DNA of 64,000 nucleotides from Lysobacter lycopersici (GTDB taxonomy: Bacteria; Pseudomonadota; Gammaproteobacteria; Xanthomonadales; Xanthomonadaceae). The position numbers and the translations under genes were made by a program. Shown here one piece after another: positions 7,392 to 17,959 of the stretch; position 1 is the first letter of the stretch, and each line of letters opens with the position of its first letter. The notes below the pieces were generated by a model. The model was not told the DNA's origin and ran no database searches. It saw only the letters and a list, made by a program, of their open reading frames with translations. Where the stretch lies: contig NZ_CP041742.1 in NCBI RefSeq assembly GCF_007556775.1, forward strand, positions 1,373,501-1,437,500. Direction: 5' to 3'.

Positions 7392-9433
7392 TTGCGCGCA
7401 CCTTCGTTCATGGCATCTCTGATCAGGTCCTGCAGCCGCTTGTCGCGTTCGCCAGCGTCGAGCGAAGCGGGAACGTGGTATTGCAGGCGCGCGGACAGGT
7501 TGTCGCTGGCCTTGCGCAGTTCCTTCAATTCTGCCGCCACGTCCGCGGCTGGCATCTCGTATTCGCGCACCTTCATGCGGTAGTCGATGGCGACGCCGTC
7601 CGCGCGCGGCTTCACTTCGCGCGTGTAGTCGAACGCGGCGGCCTTGTACTCCTCCGTTTCGCGGCCGAACTTCGCTTCCCAGCCCTTGGGCACGACCAGG
7701 TCGATGCGATGGCGGTACTCGCCCGGCACGGCGAGGTACAGCGGCCCGCTCCGCACCATCGACTTGGGCAGCGACGCCGGCGCGGACAACGCGTCCGCGT
7801 ACACGTCCAGCGCGCGCGTGTTCGCATCGAGGTCATCGAACGGGGAATCGAGCAGGTAATGCTCGGTGATGGTCAGCGTGTTCGAATCGCGGTCGTCGCG
7901 CACCTGCAACGGCGCCGATTCCTGCAGCTGGCCGTAACGCTTGCGGTAGAAATCGGCGTAACCGCGCGAGATGTCGTCGAGTCGAGCGCTCGCGAAGCGG
8001 TCGCGGTTGCCGTTGGCCGAGGCGCCGCGGTACACGCTCACCACTTCCAGCGCGACCTTGCCGCCGTCCGCGGGCGACAGGCGTTCGCTGACATCGACGC
8101 CGGACGCATCGGGCGGATCCGGCGGCGCGATCGCCTGCAAGGCGTCGGTGCCGGCGAGCACCGGCAATGCATAGCCGTAACGGCTGAGGTCGGTGCTGCC
8201 GGCGGCGCCACCGGCCTGGTTCATGGTCGCGTCCACCCACACCGGCTTGCCGTCGAGCGTGGCGCGCACGATCACATGGTCGAACGCGGAGGCCGCGGGC
8301 GTGTACCCGCCGATCGATCGGCCGCGATCCATCGAGGTCAGTGCCGGCACCGCGGCGATGTCCATGCGCCGCAGGATCGTCGACAGCAGGTAGGCCTTGT
8401 CCTTGCAATCGCCGCGGCGGTTGCGCCAGGTGTCGGCCGGCGGCGCCGGCTTGTGCGTGTTCTCGCCCATTTCCACGCCGAAGTAGCGCACTTCGTCCTG
8501 CACCGCGCGCAAGGCCGCGGTCAGGCGCTCGCGCGGCGTCGGCAGGCGCGACCATTCCGCGATGCGCGACTCGAGATCGGCGGGCAGCGCGCCGGGGTCT
8601 GGATACAACGGCAAGGCCCACGCGACCACGTCCGCCCAGCTGCGCCGCGCGCTGACCAACGCCATCGGATACGGCTGGTACCAGACCGGGTAATCGTCCT
8701 CGTTGTCGATCGCGGCGGAACCGTGGCGATGGAAGGCGATCTCCGCGGCGTCCGCGCGGTTCGACACCACGCCTTCCGGCGCGCCGTTCTCGAGGTGCGT
8801 CGCGAATTGCGTGCCGGGATCGGCGAGCACGCGCAGGTAGCTGTCGAGCACCGGGCTGCCCCAGGACAGGGTCGCGCCGTCGGTGAGCTGGTGGGCGAGG
8901 ATGGGGTTGCTGCCGGCCACGGTGAACGCGATGCGCACGACGTCGCCGACGCGCACGTCGTCGAGCACGATCAGCGCGCTCACCTCGCCGTCGGCCATGT
9001 CCTTCTCGAAGCCGGTCTCGCGCCGCGCCAGCGAGATTTTTTCGGGATCCAGGCGGTTCTGCCACTGCCCGCCGCGCCGCAGTTGCACGTCGTGGATGGT
9101 CAGGGTCTGGTAGCCGGGGTTGAAGTCGAGCTGGTAGCGGCCCGCCTCGCCGAGCAACGAGGCGGAATTGACCTCGTAGGCGTAGTCGGTGAACAGCAGG
9201 TCCCGACCGCTGCGCCGGTCGGCCTGGCGCTCGTAGAGCCAGAACCGCCACGGCGGCCGGTCGGCGCCCGCGGCCTTCGGGTCCCATTGCGCCGGGACTT
9301 CATGCCGCTGCACGAAGGCCGGCACCGGACCGACCGAGAATTTGTAGTCGCCGCGCTGGTATTCGGTATCGCCGGCCCATGCCAAGCCGGACAGCAGCAG
9401 GCAGGCCGCCGCCAACAACATTCGCATCGCCAT
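7388..9433 (-). CDS. exported DUF3857/transglutaminase-like protein
   Basis: This 681-residue protein has a signal peptide cut after LAWA (residue 20), a DUF3857-like beta domain at about 60-250 and a transglutaminase-like core at about 295-420. The core keeps a Cys-His-Asp triad: C343 in RRGDCKDKA, H386 in AFDHVIV and D401 in PVWVDAT, so it could be an active cysteine protease, amidase or transferase. The C-terminal third is beta-rich and resembles the trailing domain of the same family. The substrate is unknown. ATG at 9433 is used; a second Met two codons on is equally possible. The downstream Sel1 gene overlaps it (ATGA). Confidence 0.85.
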   Translation of the reverse strand: MAMRMLLAAACLLLSGLAWAGDTEYQRGDYKFSVGPVPAFVQRHEVPAQWDPKAAGADRPPWRFWLYERQADRRSGRDLLFTDYAYEVNSASLLGEAGRYQLDFNPGYQTLTIHDVQLRRGGQWQNRLDPEKISLARRETGFEKDMADGEVSALIVLDDVRVGDVVRIAFTVAGSNPILAHQLTDGATLSWGSPVLDSYLRVLADPGTQFATHLENGAPEGVVSNRADAAEIAFHRHGSAAIDNEDDYPVWYQPYPMALVSARRSWADVVAWALPLYPDPGALPADLESRIAEWSRLPTPRERLTAALRAVQDEVRYFGVEMGENTHKPAPPADTWRNRRGDCKDKAYLLSTILRRMDIAAVPALTSMDRGRSIGGYTPAASAFDHVIVRATLDGKPVWVDATMNQAGGAAGSTDLSRYGYALPVLAGTDALQAIAPPDPPDASGVDVSERLSPADGGKVALEVVSVYRGASANGNRDRFASARLDDISRGYADFYRKRYGQLQESAPLQVRDDRDSNTLTITEHYLLDSPFDDLDANTRALDVYADALSAPASLPKSMVRSGPLYLAVPGEYRHRIDLVVPKGWEAKFGRETEEYKAAAFDYTREVKPRADGVAIDYRMKVREYEMPAADVAAELKELRKASDNLSARLQYHVPASLDAGERDKRLQDLIRDAMNEGARK

Positions 9434-9509
9434 TCCCCTGCGTTCCCCTCGAACGACGGGACGAGGCTACAACAAGACCGTGTCGGCCGCAGTGGCCGCG
9501 ATGTCTCGT

Positions 9510-10682
9510 TCAGCCGCGCGCTTCCAATGCCGCCACCGCCGGCAAGATCTTGCCTTCGAGGAATTCGAGGAAGGCGCCGCCGCCGGTGGAGATGTAGGAC
9601 ACGTTGGCTTCGATGCCGTACTTGTCCGCCGCCGCGAGCGTGTCGCCGCCACCGGCGATGGAGAACGCGTTCGACGCCGCGATCGCGCGCGCCAGGGTTT
9701 CGGTGCCCTTGCCGAACGCGTCGAACTCGAACACGCCGACCGGGCCGTTCCACACCACGGTGCCGGCCTTCGCGATCAACGCGGCGTACTGCTTCGCCGT
9801 TTCCGGGCCGATGTCGAGGATCATGTCGTCGGCGCCGACCGCATCGACCGGCTTGATCGTGGCCGGCGCGTTCGCGCTGAATTCGGGCGCGACCACCACA
9901 TCGACCGGGATCGGGATGTCCGCGCCGCGCGCCTTGGCGTCGGCCATGATCCGTTTCGCGGTGTCGACCAGGTCCATTTCCACCAGCGACTTGCCGACGG
10001 AATGGCCCATCGCGGCGATGAAGGTATTGGCGATGCCGCCACCGACGATGAGTTGGTCGACCTTCGACACCAGCGACGACAGCAATTCCAGCTTGGTCGA
10101 GACCTTCGAGCCTGCGACGATGGCGAGCAAGGGCCGCGCCGGCTTGTCGAGCGCCTTGGCCAGCGCGTCGAGTTCGGCCATCAGCAGCGGACCACCGGCA
10201 GCCTGCTTCGCGAAACGGATCACGCCGTGCGTGGACGCCTGCGCGCGGTGCGCGGTGCCGAACGCGTCCATCACGAACACGTCGCACAGCGCGGCATACT
10301 TTTTCGACAAGGCTTCGTCGTCCTTGCCTTCGCCGACGTTCATGCGGCAGTTCTCGAGCAGCACGAGTTCGCCGGGCTTCACCTCGACGCCGTCGAGGTA
10401 ATCCTTCACCAGCGGCACCTCGCGACCGAGCAGTTCGCCCAGTCGCTTCGCGACCGGCGCCAGCGAATCGGCTTCGCTCCACGTGCCTTCCTTCGGCCGG
10501 CCGAGGTGCGACACGACCATCACCGCCGCGCCCTTTTCGAGCGCGTGCTTCAGCGTGGGGATCGACGCGACGATGCGCTGGTCGGAGGTGACCTTGCCGT
10601 CGGCGACGGGGACGTTCAAATCCTGTCGGATCAGCACGCGCTTGCCGGCGAGGTCGAGGTCGGTCATGCGAAGGATGGTCAT
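9510..10682 (-). CDS. pgk: phosphoglycerate kinase
   Basis: This 390-residue enzyme makes ATP from 1,3-bisphosphoglycerate in glycolysis. The N-terminus [25 protein letters not shown] matches the usual proteobacterial start, which supports ATG 10682 over a longer frame from 10787 that runs into the diguanylate cyclase gene. HLGRPKEG, the hinge region and the nucleotide-binding [13 protein letters not shown] with the preceding [15 protein letters not shown] are present. It lies between a diguanylate cyclase gene (52 bases upstream) and the transglutaminase-like gene, all on the minus strand. Confidence 0.96.
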   Translation of the reverse strand: MTILRMTDLDLAGKRVLIRQDLNVPVADGKVTSDQRIVASIPTLKHALEKGAAVMVVSHLGRPKEGTWSEADSLAPVAKRLGELLGREVPLVKDYLDGVEVKPGELVLLENCRMNVGEGKDDEALSKKYAALCDVFVMDAFGTAHRAQASTHGVIRFAKQAAGGPLLMAELDALAKALDKPARPLLAIVAGSKVSTKLELLSSLVSKVDQLIVGGGIANTFIAAMGHSVGKSLVEMDLVDTAKRIMADAKARGADIPIPVDVVVAPEFSANAPATIKPVDAVGADDMILDIGPETAKQYAALIAKAGTVVWNGPVGVFEFDAFGKGTETLARAIAASNAFSIAGGGDTLAAADKYGIEANVSYISTGGGAFLEFLEGKILPAVAALEARG

Positions 10683-10734
10683 GGCGGCGGCGCGTGGAAA
10701 CGGGTGCGTATTGTCGCGGCCACTGCGCCGCGGT

Positions 10735-12429
10735 TCAAACCTCGGCGCGGTCGCGCCCCCGGGACTTGGCGCGGTACAGGGCGGCATCGGCCTGGGTCAG
10801 CAGCGTGCCGAGCGCGACCTGCTCGCCGGCCGCCATCGCCGCGATGCCGATGCTCGCGGTGACGCGCCCCAGTGGCGCCGCGGCGTGCGTGATGTCGGCT
10901 TCGCGCAGGCGTTCGCGGATGCGCGCCGCCGCCGCTCGCGCCTGCGTGATGGTCGCGCCCGGCAGCAGTACCGCGAATTCCTCGCCGCCCTGCCGTGCCA
11001 GCACGTCGTCGGCGTGCAGCAGCGCGCTGCGCACCACGCCGGCGAACCGCTTCAGCGCGCCGTCGCCGTGCAGGTGTCCGTAGTGGTCGTTGTAGGCCTT
11101 GAAATGGTCGATGTCGATCGCGAGCACGGCGAACGCATCGCACCGGTCGGATGCCGCCTGCCACAGGCGCAATCCCTCTTCCTGGAATCCGCGGTAGTTG
11201 AGGCAACCGGTCAGCGCGTCGGTGCGGCTGAGGCGATCGAGCTTCGCCACCGCATCGCTCAGTTCGCGGGTACGGTCGGCAATGGCGTGCTCACGCTGGT
11301 CCAGGGCCTCGCGCAGCTCGCCATAGGCCGCGTTCATGCGCGCCGCAAGGTCGCCGATGCCGCCTGCCAGCGGCTGCAACTCCTCCGGCATGCGCGAGAG
11401 CTGCGAGGGATCCATCGTCCCGCCGAGGGCATAGCCGTGCAGGCTCGACAGCAGGCGACCCATGTTGCTGGCCAGCAACCGGCGCATGCGCCCGAGCACC
11501 AGCAACACCCCGATCATGGTCGCCGCCAGCAGGCCGAGCATCAATCCGAGGCGCGGCAGGCTGGGCGTCAGCAGGCGCTGCTCCGGCGCGATCACCGCCA
11601 CCGTCCAGCCGGTGCGCATGCGCACCGCATCGACGTAGGCACGTTCATCGCCGGCCAGCAGTCCCGGCAGGATGCGCGCCCGTGCGACCTGCCCCGTCGC
11701 CGTCGCGCCGCGGAGAATATCGGCGCCGAGGGCGCCCAACGGATCCAGGAAGTGCCAGCGCAGGTTGCTGCTCGCAAACACGACGCGTCCGCCGCGGTCG
11801 AGCAGGAGCAGTTCGAGCCCGCGCCGGCGCAGGGTGTTGGCGCGCTCGCGCACGAGGCGTTCGACCGGCAGCGAGGCCTGCAGCACGCCATCGAATCGCC
11901 CCTCCCGGAACATCGGCGCAGACACGGCGATCAGCGCCTCATCGCCGTAGATGCGTGCGTGGTACCCTTCCGAAACATGCGGAAGCCCGCTGTCGCGGGG
12001 GGCGCGGAACCAGTCGCGGTCGGCGGCGTTTTCCTCGGCCCGCGCGGCTGGCCGGCCGCTGGCGCCGCGCGCGGCGACGATGTTCCCCTCCGCGTCCGTG
12101 GCGAGGGCACGCAGGAAGGAGGGATAGGCCTTCAGCAGGCGATCCAGTTCCGCATCGGGCCGTGGCGATGCGGATCCGGACGCCGGCGTGGCGGCGAGCA
12201 GGCGCACGCCGGCCAGGTGTCCATCGAGGAAATCGTCGAACGTGCTCGCGCTGCTTTGCGCGCCGGTGGACAGGCGCAGCATCAGGTCGTCGCGATCGCG
12301 CTGCCATTGGCCCACCAGCAGGGCGACGCCGAACACCAGCACCGGCAACAGCGCGGCGAGGACCAGCATCCGCGTCAGGCTGCGGCGCAGGCTCCAACTG
12401 GCGGCGCGGTTGTCGTCCGGTCCCGTCAC
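10735..12429 (-). CDS. membrane-bound diguanylate cyclase (GGDEF) with periplasmic sensor
   Basis: This 564-residue protein has a membrane helix at about 17-40, a periplasmic sensor domain of about 260 residues with a Cache-like layout, a second helix near 300-322, a HAMP-like linker and a GGDEF domain (about 400-564). The active-site motif is GGEEF, so cyclic di-GMP synthesis is expected. The inhibitory I-site, normally RxxD nine to six residues before the motif, reads HADD and so has lost its arginine. The protein should therefore escape product inhibition. It sits between gapA and pgk and shares their strand. Confidence 0.9.
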   Translation of the reverse strand: MTGPDDNRAASWSLRRSLTRMLVLAALLPVLVFGVALLVGQWQRDRDDLMLRLSTGAQSSASTFDDFLDGHLAGVRLLAATPASGSASPRPDAELDRLLKAYPSFLRALATDAEGNIVAARGASGRPAARAEENAADRDWFRAPRDSGLPHVSEGYHARIYGDEALIAVSAPMFREGRFDGVLQASLPVERLVRERANTLRRRGLELLLLDRGGRVVFASSNLRWHFLDPLGALGADILRGATATGQVARARILPGLLAGDERAYVDAVRMRTGWTVAVIAPEQRLLTPSLPRLGLMLGLLAATMIGVLLVLGRMRRLLASNMGRLLSSLHGYALGGTMDPSQLSRMPEELQPLAGGIGDLAARMNAAYGELREALDQREHAIADRTRELSDAVAKLDRLSRTDALTGCLNYRGFQEEGLRLWQAASDRCDAFAVLAIDIDHFKAYNDHYGHLHGDGALKRFAGVVRSALLHADDVLARQGGEEFAVLLPGATITQARAAAARIRERLREADITHAAAPLGRVTASIGIAAMAAGEQVALGTLLTQADAALYRAKSRGRDRAEV

Positions 12430-12456
12430 GCAGCCGATCCTAGCCGTTCTGCCGTG

Positions 12457-12486
12457 AAAACGAAGCCCCGCGGCTGCGGGGCTTCG
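12457..12486 (-). terminator. Rho-independent terminator of gapA
   Basis: Inverted repeat cgaagccccg / cggggcttcg (12461-12486) with a short loop, followed on the minus strand by TTTTC. It lies 25 bases past the gapA stop, so transcription of the diguanylate cyclase gene downstream would need its own promoter or read-through. Confidence 0.85.
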
Positions 12487-12510
12487 TGGAACCGCGATCG
12501 TGCCGGGCGA

Positions 12511-14458
<1,948 letters not shown>

Positions 14459-14462
14459 CGCC

Positions 14463-15329
14463 ATGCGTGCAGAGATCGCCCCGTTCTTCCACGCCGACAG
14501 CAATACCTGGAGCTACGTCGTCCGCGCACCGGGCGGAAACGCGGCGGCGGTGATCGACCCGGTGCTGGATTTCGACGCGAAATCCGCGCGAACATCGACT
14601 GCTTCCGCGCAGCGCATCATCGATTTCGTGCGCGAACGCGGGCTCGATGTTCGCTGGCTGCTGGAAACCCACGCGCACGCCGACCACCTCAGCGCGGCGC
14701 ACTGGCTGAAAACGAACCATTGGCCGGATGCCACGCTCGCCATCGGCAGCGGCATTCGCGAGGTGCAGAAGACCTTCCGCCCGATCTTCAACCTCGGCGA
14801 GCATTTCCCGGTCGACGGTTCGCAGTTCGACCGCCTGTTCGACGACGGCGACGCCTTCGCGATCGGTGGGCTGGAAGCGCGGGTGATCGCGGTGCCCGGC
14901 CACACCAGCGACAGCAATGCCTACCTCGTCGGCGACGCGCTGTTCACCGGCGATTCGCTGTTCATGCCCGACGGCGGCAGCGCACGCTGCGATTTCCCCG
15001 GCGGCGACGCGGCCACGCTGTATCGTTCGATCCGGCGCCTGTTCGAACTGCCCGACGCCACCCGCGTCTTCGTTTGCCACGACTACGGCCCGGGCGGACG
15101 GGAAGTCGCCTGCGAGACGACCATCGGCGAACAGAAGCGCGCCAACATCCACGTCCGCGACGGCATTTCCGAAGCGGAATTCGTGGCGATGCGTGAAGCG
15201 CGCGACGCGACCCTGGCGATGCCGGCGCTGATCCTGCCCGCGGTGCAGGTGAATATCCGCGCCGGCGCGCTGCCGGACGCGGAGGACAACGGCGTGCGTT
15301 ACCTGAAACTTCCCGTCGACCGGATCTGA
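14463..15329 (+). CDS. MBL-fold metallo-hydrolase (persulfide dioxygenase / Blh-like)
   Basis: This 288-residue protein is a metallo-beta-lactamase-fold hydrolase. It has the motif THAHADHLSA at about residue 70, a second histidine in VPGHTSDSNAY, an aspartate in FTGDSLFMPD and a late histidine in VCHDYGPGG. That set resembles the ETHE1/Blh branch, whose members oxidise glutathione persulfide, but sulfide metabolism here is inferred only from family resemblance. It follows the nuclease with a 4-base gap and precedes the molybdopterin-fold gene by 2 bases, so the whole run to modC may be one transcript. Confidence 0.82.
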   Translation: MRAEIAPFFHADSNTWSYVVRAPGGNAAAVIDPVLDFDAKSARTSTASAQRIIDFVRERGLDVRWLLETHAHADHLSAAHWLKTNHWPDATLAIGSGIREVQKTFRPIFNLGEHFPVDGSQFDRLFDDGDAFAIGGLEARVIAVPGHTSDSNAYLVGDALFTGDSLFMPDGGSARCDFPGGDAATLYRSIRRLFELPDATRVFVCHDYGPGGREVACETTIGEQKRANIHVRDGISEAEFVAMREARDATLAMPALILPAVQVNIRAGALPDAEDNGVRYLKLPVDRI

Positions 15330-15331
15330 CG

Positions 15332-15805
15332 ATGCGCGCTTCCATCCTCCTCGGCCTCGCCTGCTGCTGCGCGTTTCCGGTGCATGCCGTCGATGCGGGC
15401 ATGGCCGCGAGCGCGACCACGGTTTCGATCCCGCTCGATGCGGCGACACTGGCCGCGTTGCCGCGCGAAACCGTTGACGCCGATTCCCACGGACATGCGC
15501 TGGCCTGCGAAGGCGTACCGCTGGTCGCGCTGCTGCGCAAGTCCGGGGCGATGCCGGACGGCGAACTGCGTGGCGTGCAGCTCGCGCGTTTCGTCGAAGC
15601 CGATGCGCGCGACGGCTATCGCGTCGTGTTCTCGCTCGGCGAACTCGACCCCGCCACCGGCGCTCGCCGCGTGTTCGTGGTCGACCGCTGCGACGGCAAG
15701 CCGCTCGGCGACGATGTCGGCCCGCTGCGCCTGCTCGTGCCCGACGACGGGCGTCCCGCGCGTTGGCTCCGCCAGCTCGAATCCATCACCGTGTCCACAC
15801 CCTGA
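15332..15805 (+). CDS. small exported protein with molybdopterin-oxidoreductase-like fold
   Basis: This 157-residue protein has a signal peptide (about residues 1-19) and one compact domain resembling the molybdopterin-binding fold of sulfite-oxidase-type enzymes ([15 protein letters not shown] near the start, [23 protein letters not shown] at the end). It is much shorter than a working molybdoenzyme and the usual cofactor loops are not evident, so it is more likely a binding or accessory protein. Its place directly before modABC (10 bases before modA) supports a link to molybdate or molybdenum cofactor. The assignment rests on fold resemblance and context. Confidence 0.6.
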   Translation: MRASILLGLACCCAFPVHAVDAGMAASATTVSIPLDAATLAALPRETVDADSHGHALACEGVPLVALLRKSGAMPDGELRGVQLARFVEADARDGYRVVFSLGELDPATGARRVFVVDRCDGKPLGDDVGPLRLLVPDDGRPARWLRQLESITVSTP

Positions 15806-15815
15806 GGCGAATCGC

Positions 15816-16595
15816 ATGATCTCGTTCCGCACGCATGCCGCAACGCTGCTGCTCGCGCTGGTGTCCGTGTTCGCCTCGACCGTGCAGGCGGCCGACAAGC
15901 CGATCACCGTGTTCGCCGCCGCCAGCCTCAAGGAATCGATGGACGAAGCCGCGGCCAAGTTCGGCCAGGAAACCGGGCAGCAGGTCGTCGTCTCCTACGC
16001 CGCGAGTTCGGCGCTGGCGCGGCAGATCGAACAGGGCGCACCGGCCGACGTGTTCATCTCCGCCGACCTCGACTGGATGGACGAACTGCAGGGCAAGGGC
16101 CTGATCGACAATGCCAGCCGGCATTCGCTGCTCGGCAACACCCTGGTGCTGGTCGCGCCGGCCACGAGCACGCAACGCACGTTCGCGCTGCACAAGGGCT
16201 CGAACCTGCTGCCGCTGCTCGGCGCCGACGGACGCATCGCGCTGGCGTTGACCGCCAGCGTGCCGGCCGGCAAGTACGCCAAAGCCGCGTTCGAGAACCT
16301 GGGCATGTGGGACGCGCTGCAAGCGCGCGCCGCCGAAGCCGAGAACGTGCGCGCGGCGCTGCTGCTGGTCGCGCGCGGCGAAACCCCGCTCGGCGTGGTC
16401 TACGGCAGCGACGCCAGGGCAGAACCGCGCGTGCGCGTGCTGGCGACGTTCCCGCCCGGTTCGCATCCGCCGATCGTCTATCCGGTCGCGCGCATCCGCG
16501 CCAGCAACCAGCCGCAGGCCGGCGCGTTCGTGCGCTGGCTGCAGTCTCCGCAAGCCGTCGCGATCTTCCGCGCGCACGGCTTCACCACGTTCTGA
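15816..16595 (+). CDS. modA: molybdate ABC transporter substrate-binding protein
   Basis: This 259-residue periplasmic protein binds molybdate (and tungstate) and hands it to ModB. A signal peptide ends at VQA (about residue 25). [44 protein letters not shown] and the closing [14 protein letters not shown] are classic ModA blocks. ATG at 15816 is preceded by a short GAGGCGA ribosome-binding site. modB starts 18 bases after the stop. Confidence 0.93.
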   Translation: MISFRTHAATLLLALVSVFASTVQAADKPITVFAAASLKESMDEAAAKFGQETGQQVVVSYAASSALARQIEQGAPADVFISADLDWMDELQGKGLIDNASRHSLLGNTLVLVAPATSTQRTFALHKGSNLLPLLGADGRIALALTASVPAGKYAKAAFENLGMWDALQARAAEAENVRAALLLVARGETPLGVVYGSDARAEPRVRVLATFPPGSHPPIVYPVARIRASNQPQAGAFVRWLQSPQAVAIFRAHGFTTF

Positions 16596-16613
16596 CGGCA
16601 CGCGGCTGTTTCG

Positions 16614-17306
16614 ATGGCGCCGTTCTCGCCCGCCGAACTGACCGCGATCGCGCTCAGCCTCAAGGTGGCGACGGTCGCCGCGCTGGCGAGCCTGCCGTTC
16701 GGCATCGCGATGGGCTGGCTGCTCGCGCGGGGCGAGTTTTTCGGCAAGTCGCTGCTCGATGCGCTCGTGCACCTGCCGCTGGTGCTGCCGCCGGTGGTGG
16801 TCGGCTACGCGCTGCTGGTGCTGCTCGGCAACAACGGCGCGATCGGCGCGCCGCTGCGTGAATGGTTCGGCGTCGGCTTCGCGTTCCGCTGGACCGGCGC
16901 CGCGCTGGCGAGCGCGATCATGGGCTTCCCGCTGATGGTGCGCAGCATCCGCCTGTCGATCGAGGCCGCGGACCGCAAGCTCGAACAGGCGGCATCGACC
17001 CTGGGCGCGACGCCGTGGCGCGTGTTCCGCACGGTGACCTTGCCGCTGGCGTGGCCGGGCATCCTCGCAGGCGCGGTGCTCGCGTTCGCCAAGGCCTTGG
17101 GCGAATTCGGCGCGACCATCACCTTCGTGTCGGCGATTCCCGGCGAAACCCAGACGATCTCGTCGACGATCTACGGCCTGCTGCAGGTGCCGGGCGGCGA
17201 ACGCGGCGTGCTGCGCCTCGCCCTGGTCGCATTGGGCATTTCGCTGCTGGCCCTGCTCGCGGCCGAGGCGCTGGCGCGGCGCATGCGCCACGAGGCGCCG
17301 CGCTGA
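16614..17306 (+). CDS. modB: molybdate ABC transporter permease
   Basis: This 230-residue inner-membrane protein forms the molybdate channel. It has about five to six membrane helices and the cytoplasmic EAA loop that docks the ATPase, seen in the block AASTLGATPWRVFRTVTLPLA followed by GILAGAVLAFAKALGEFGAT. Its TGA overlaps the modC ATG by one base (TGATG), so the two are translationally coupled. Confidence 0.95.
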   Translation: MAPFSPAELTAIALSLKVATVAALASLPFGIAMGWLLARGEFFGKSLLDALVHLPLVLPPVVVGYALLVLLGNNGAIGAPLREWFGVGFAFRWTGAALASAIMGFPLMVRSIRLSIEAADRKLEQAASTLGATPWRVFRTVTLPLAWPGILAGAVLAFAKALGEFGATITFVSAIPGETQTISSTIYGLLQVPGGERGVLRLALVALGISLLALLAAEALARRMRHEAPR

Positions 17307-17923
17307 TGTTCGACATCGACATCGATTTGCGACGGGGAACCTTCGCCCGCCGCGTGCGCATCGACGACGAGGCGCGGGTGATCGCGCTGACCGGGCGCTC
17401 GGGCGCGGGCAAGACTTCGGTGCTGCACGCCATCGCCGGATTGGTGGAACCGCGTTCTGGCCGCATCGTCATCGGCGAGCGCGTGCTGTTCGATGCCGTG
17501 CGCCGCATCGACCTGCCGCCGCACCGGCGCCGCGTCGGTTACGTGTTCCAGGACGCGCGCCTGTTCCCGCACCTCGACGTCGCCGGCAACCTGCGCTACG
17601 GCCGCCATCCCGCGCGCGAACGCCCGCGCTTCGGGTTCGACGCGGTGGTCGAACTGCTCGGCATCGCATCGTTGCTCGAACGTCGCACCGCGAATCTTTC
17701 CGGCGGCGAGGCGCAACGCGTGGCGATCGGCCGCGCCTTGCTGTCGCAGCCGGAAATCCTGCTGCTGGACGAACCGCTGTCGATGCTCGATGCCGAACGC
17801 CGCGACGAGCTGCTGCCCTGGCTGCGCCGGGTGCGCGACGAGGTGCGGCTGCCGATGGTCTACGTCAGCCACCAGGCCGAAGACGCGCGGCAATTGTCCG
17901 CGTCGATCCACGCGCTGGATTGA
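17306..17923 (+). CDS. modC: molybdate ABC transporter ATP-binding protein, short form
   Basis: This 205-residue ATPase powers molybdate import. Walker A is GRSGAGKT, the signature is LSGGEAQRVAIGRAL, and Walker B is ILLLDEPLS. A typical ModC has about 350 residues because a C-terminal TOBE/MOP domain binds the oxyanion and inhibits transport. Here the frame stops soon after the ATPase core (SHQAEDARQLSASIHALD) and no remnant of the domain is seen before the next gene 36 bases on. Start ATG overlaps the modB stop. Confidence 0.9.
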   Translation: MFDIDIDLRRGTFARRVRIDDEARVIALTGRSGAGKTSVLHAIAGLVEPRSGRIVIGERVLFDAVRRIDLPPHRRRVGYVFQDARLFPHLDVAGNLRYGRHPARERPRFGFDAVVELLGIASLLERRTANLSGGEAQRVAIGRALLSQPEILLLDEPLSMLDAERRDELLPWLRRVRDEVRLPMVYVSHQAEDARQLSASIHALD

Positions 17924-17959
17924 CGCGGTGTTACACACCCAGGACTTAGGCTGCCGCGC

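Noticed and set aside
7139..9856. 905-residue open frame on the plus strand
   Set aside because: Antisense to the transglutaminase-like gene; composition is that of a reverse-strand frame with no motif.
15332..15805. Catalytic sulfite-oxidase-type enzyme
   Set aside because: At 157 residues it is too short and the cofactor-binding loops are not seen; a binding or accessory protein is more likely.
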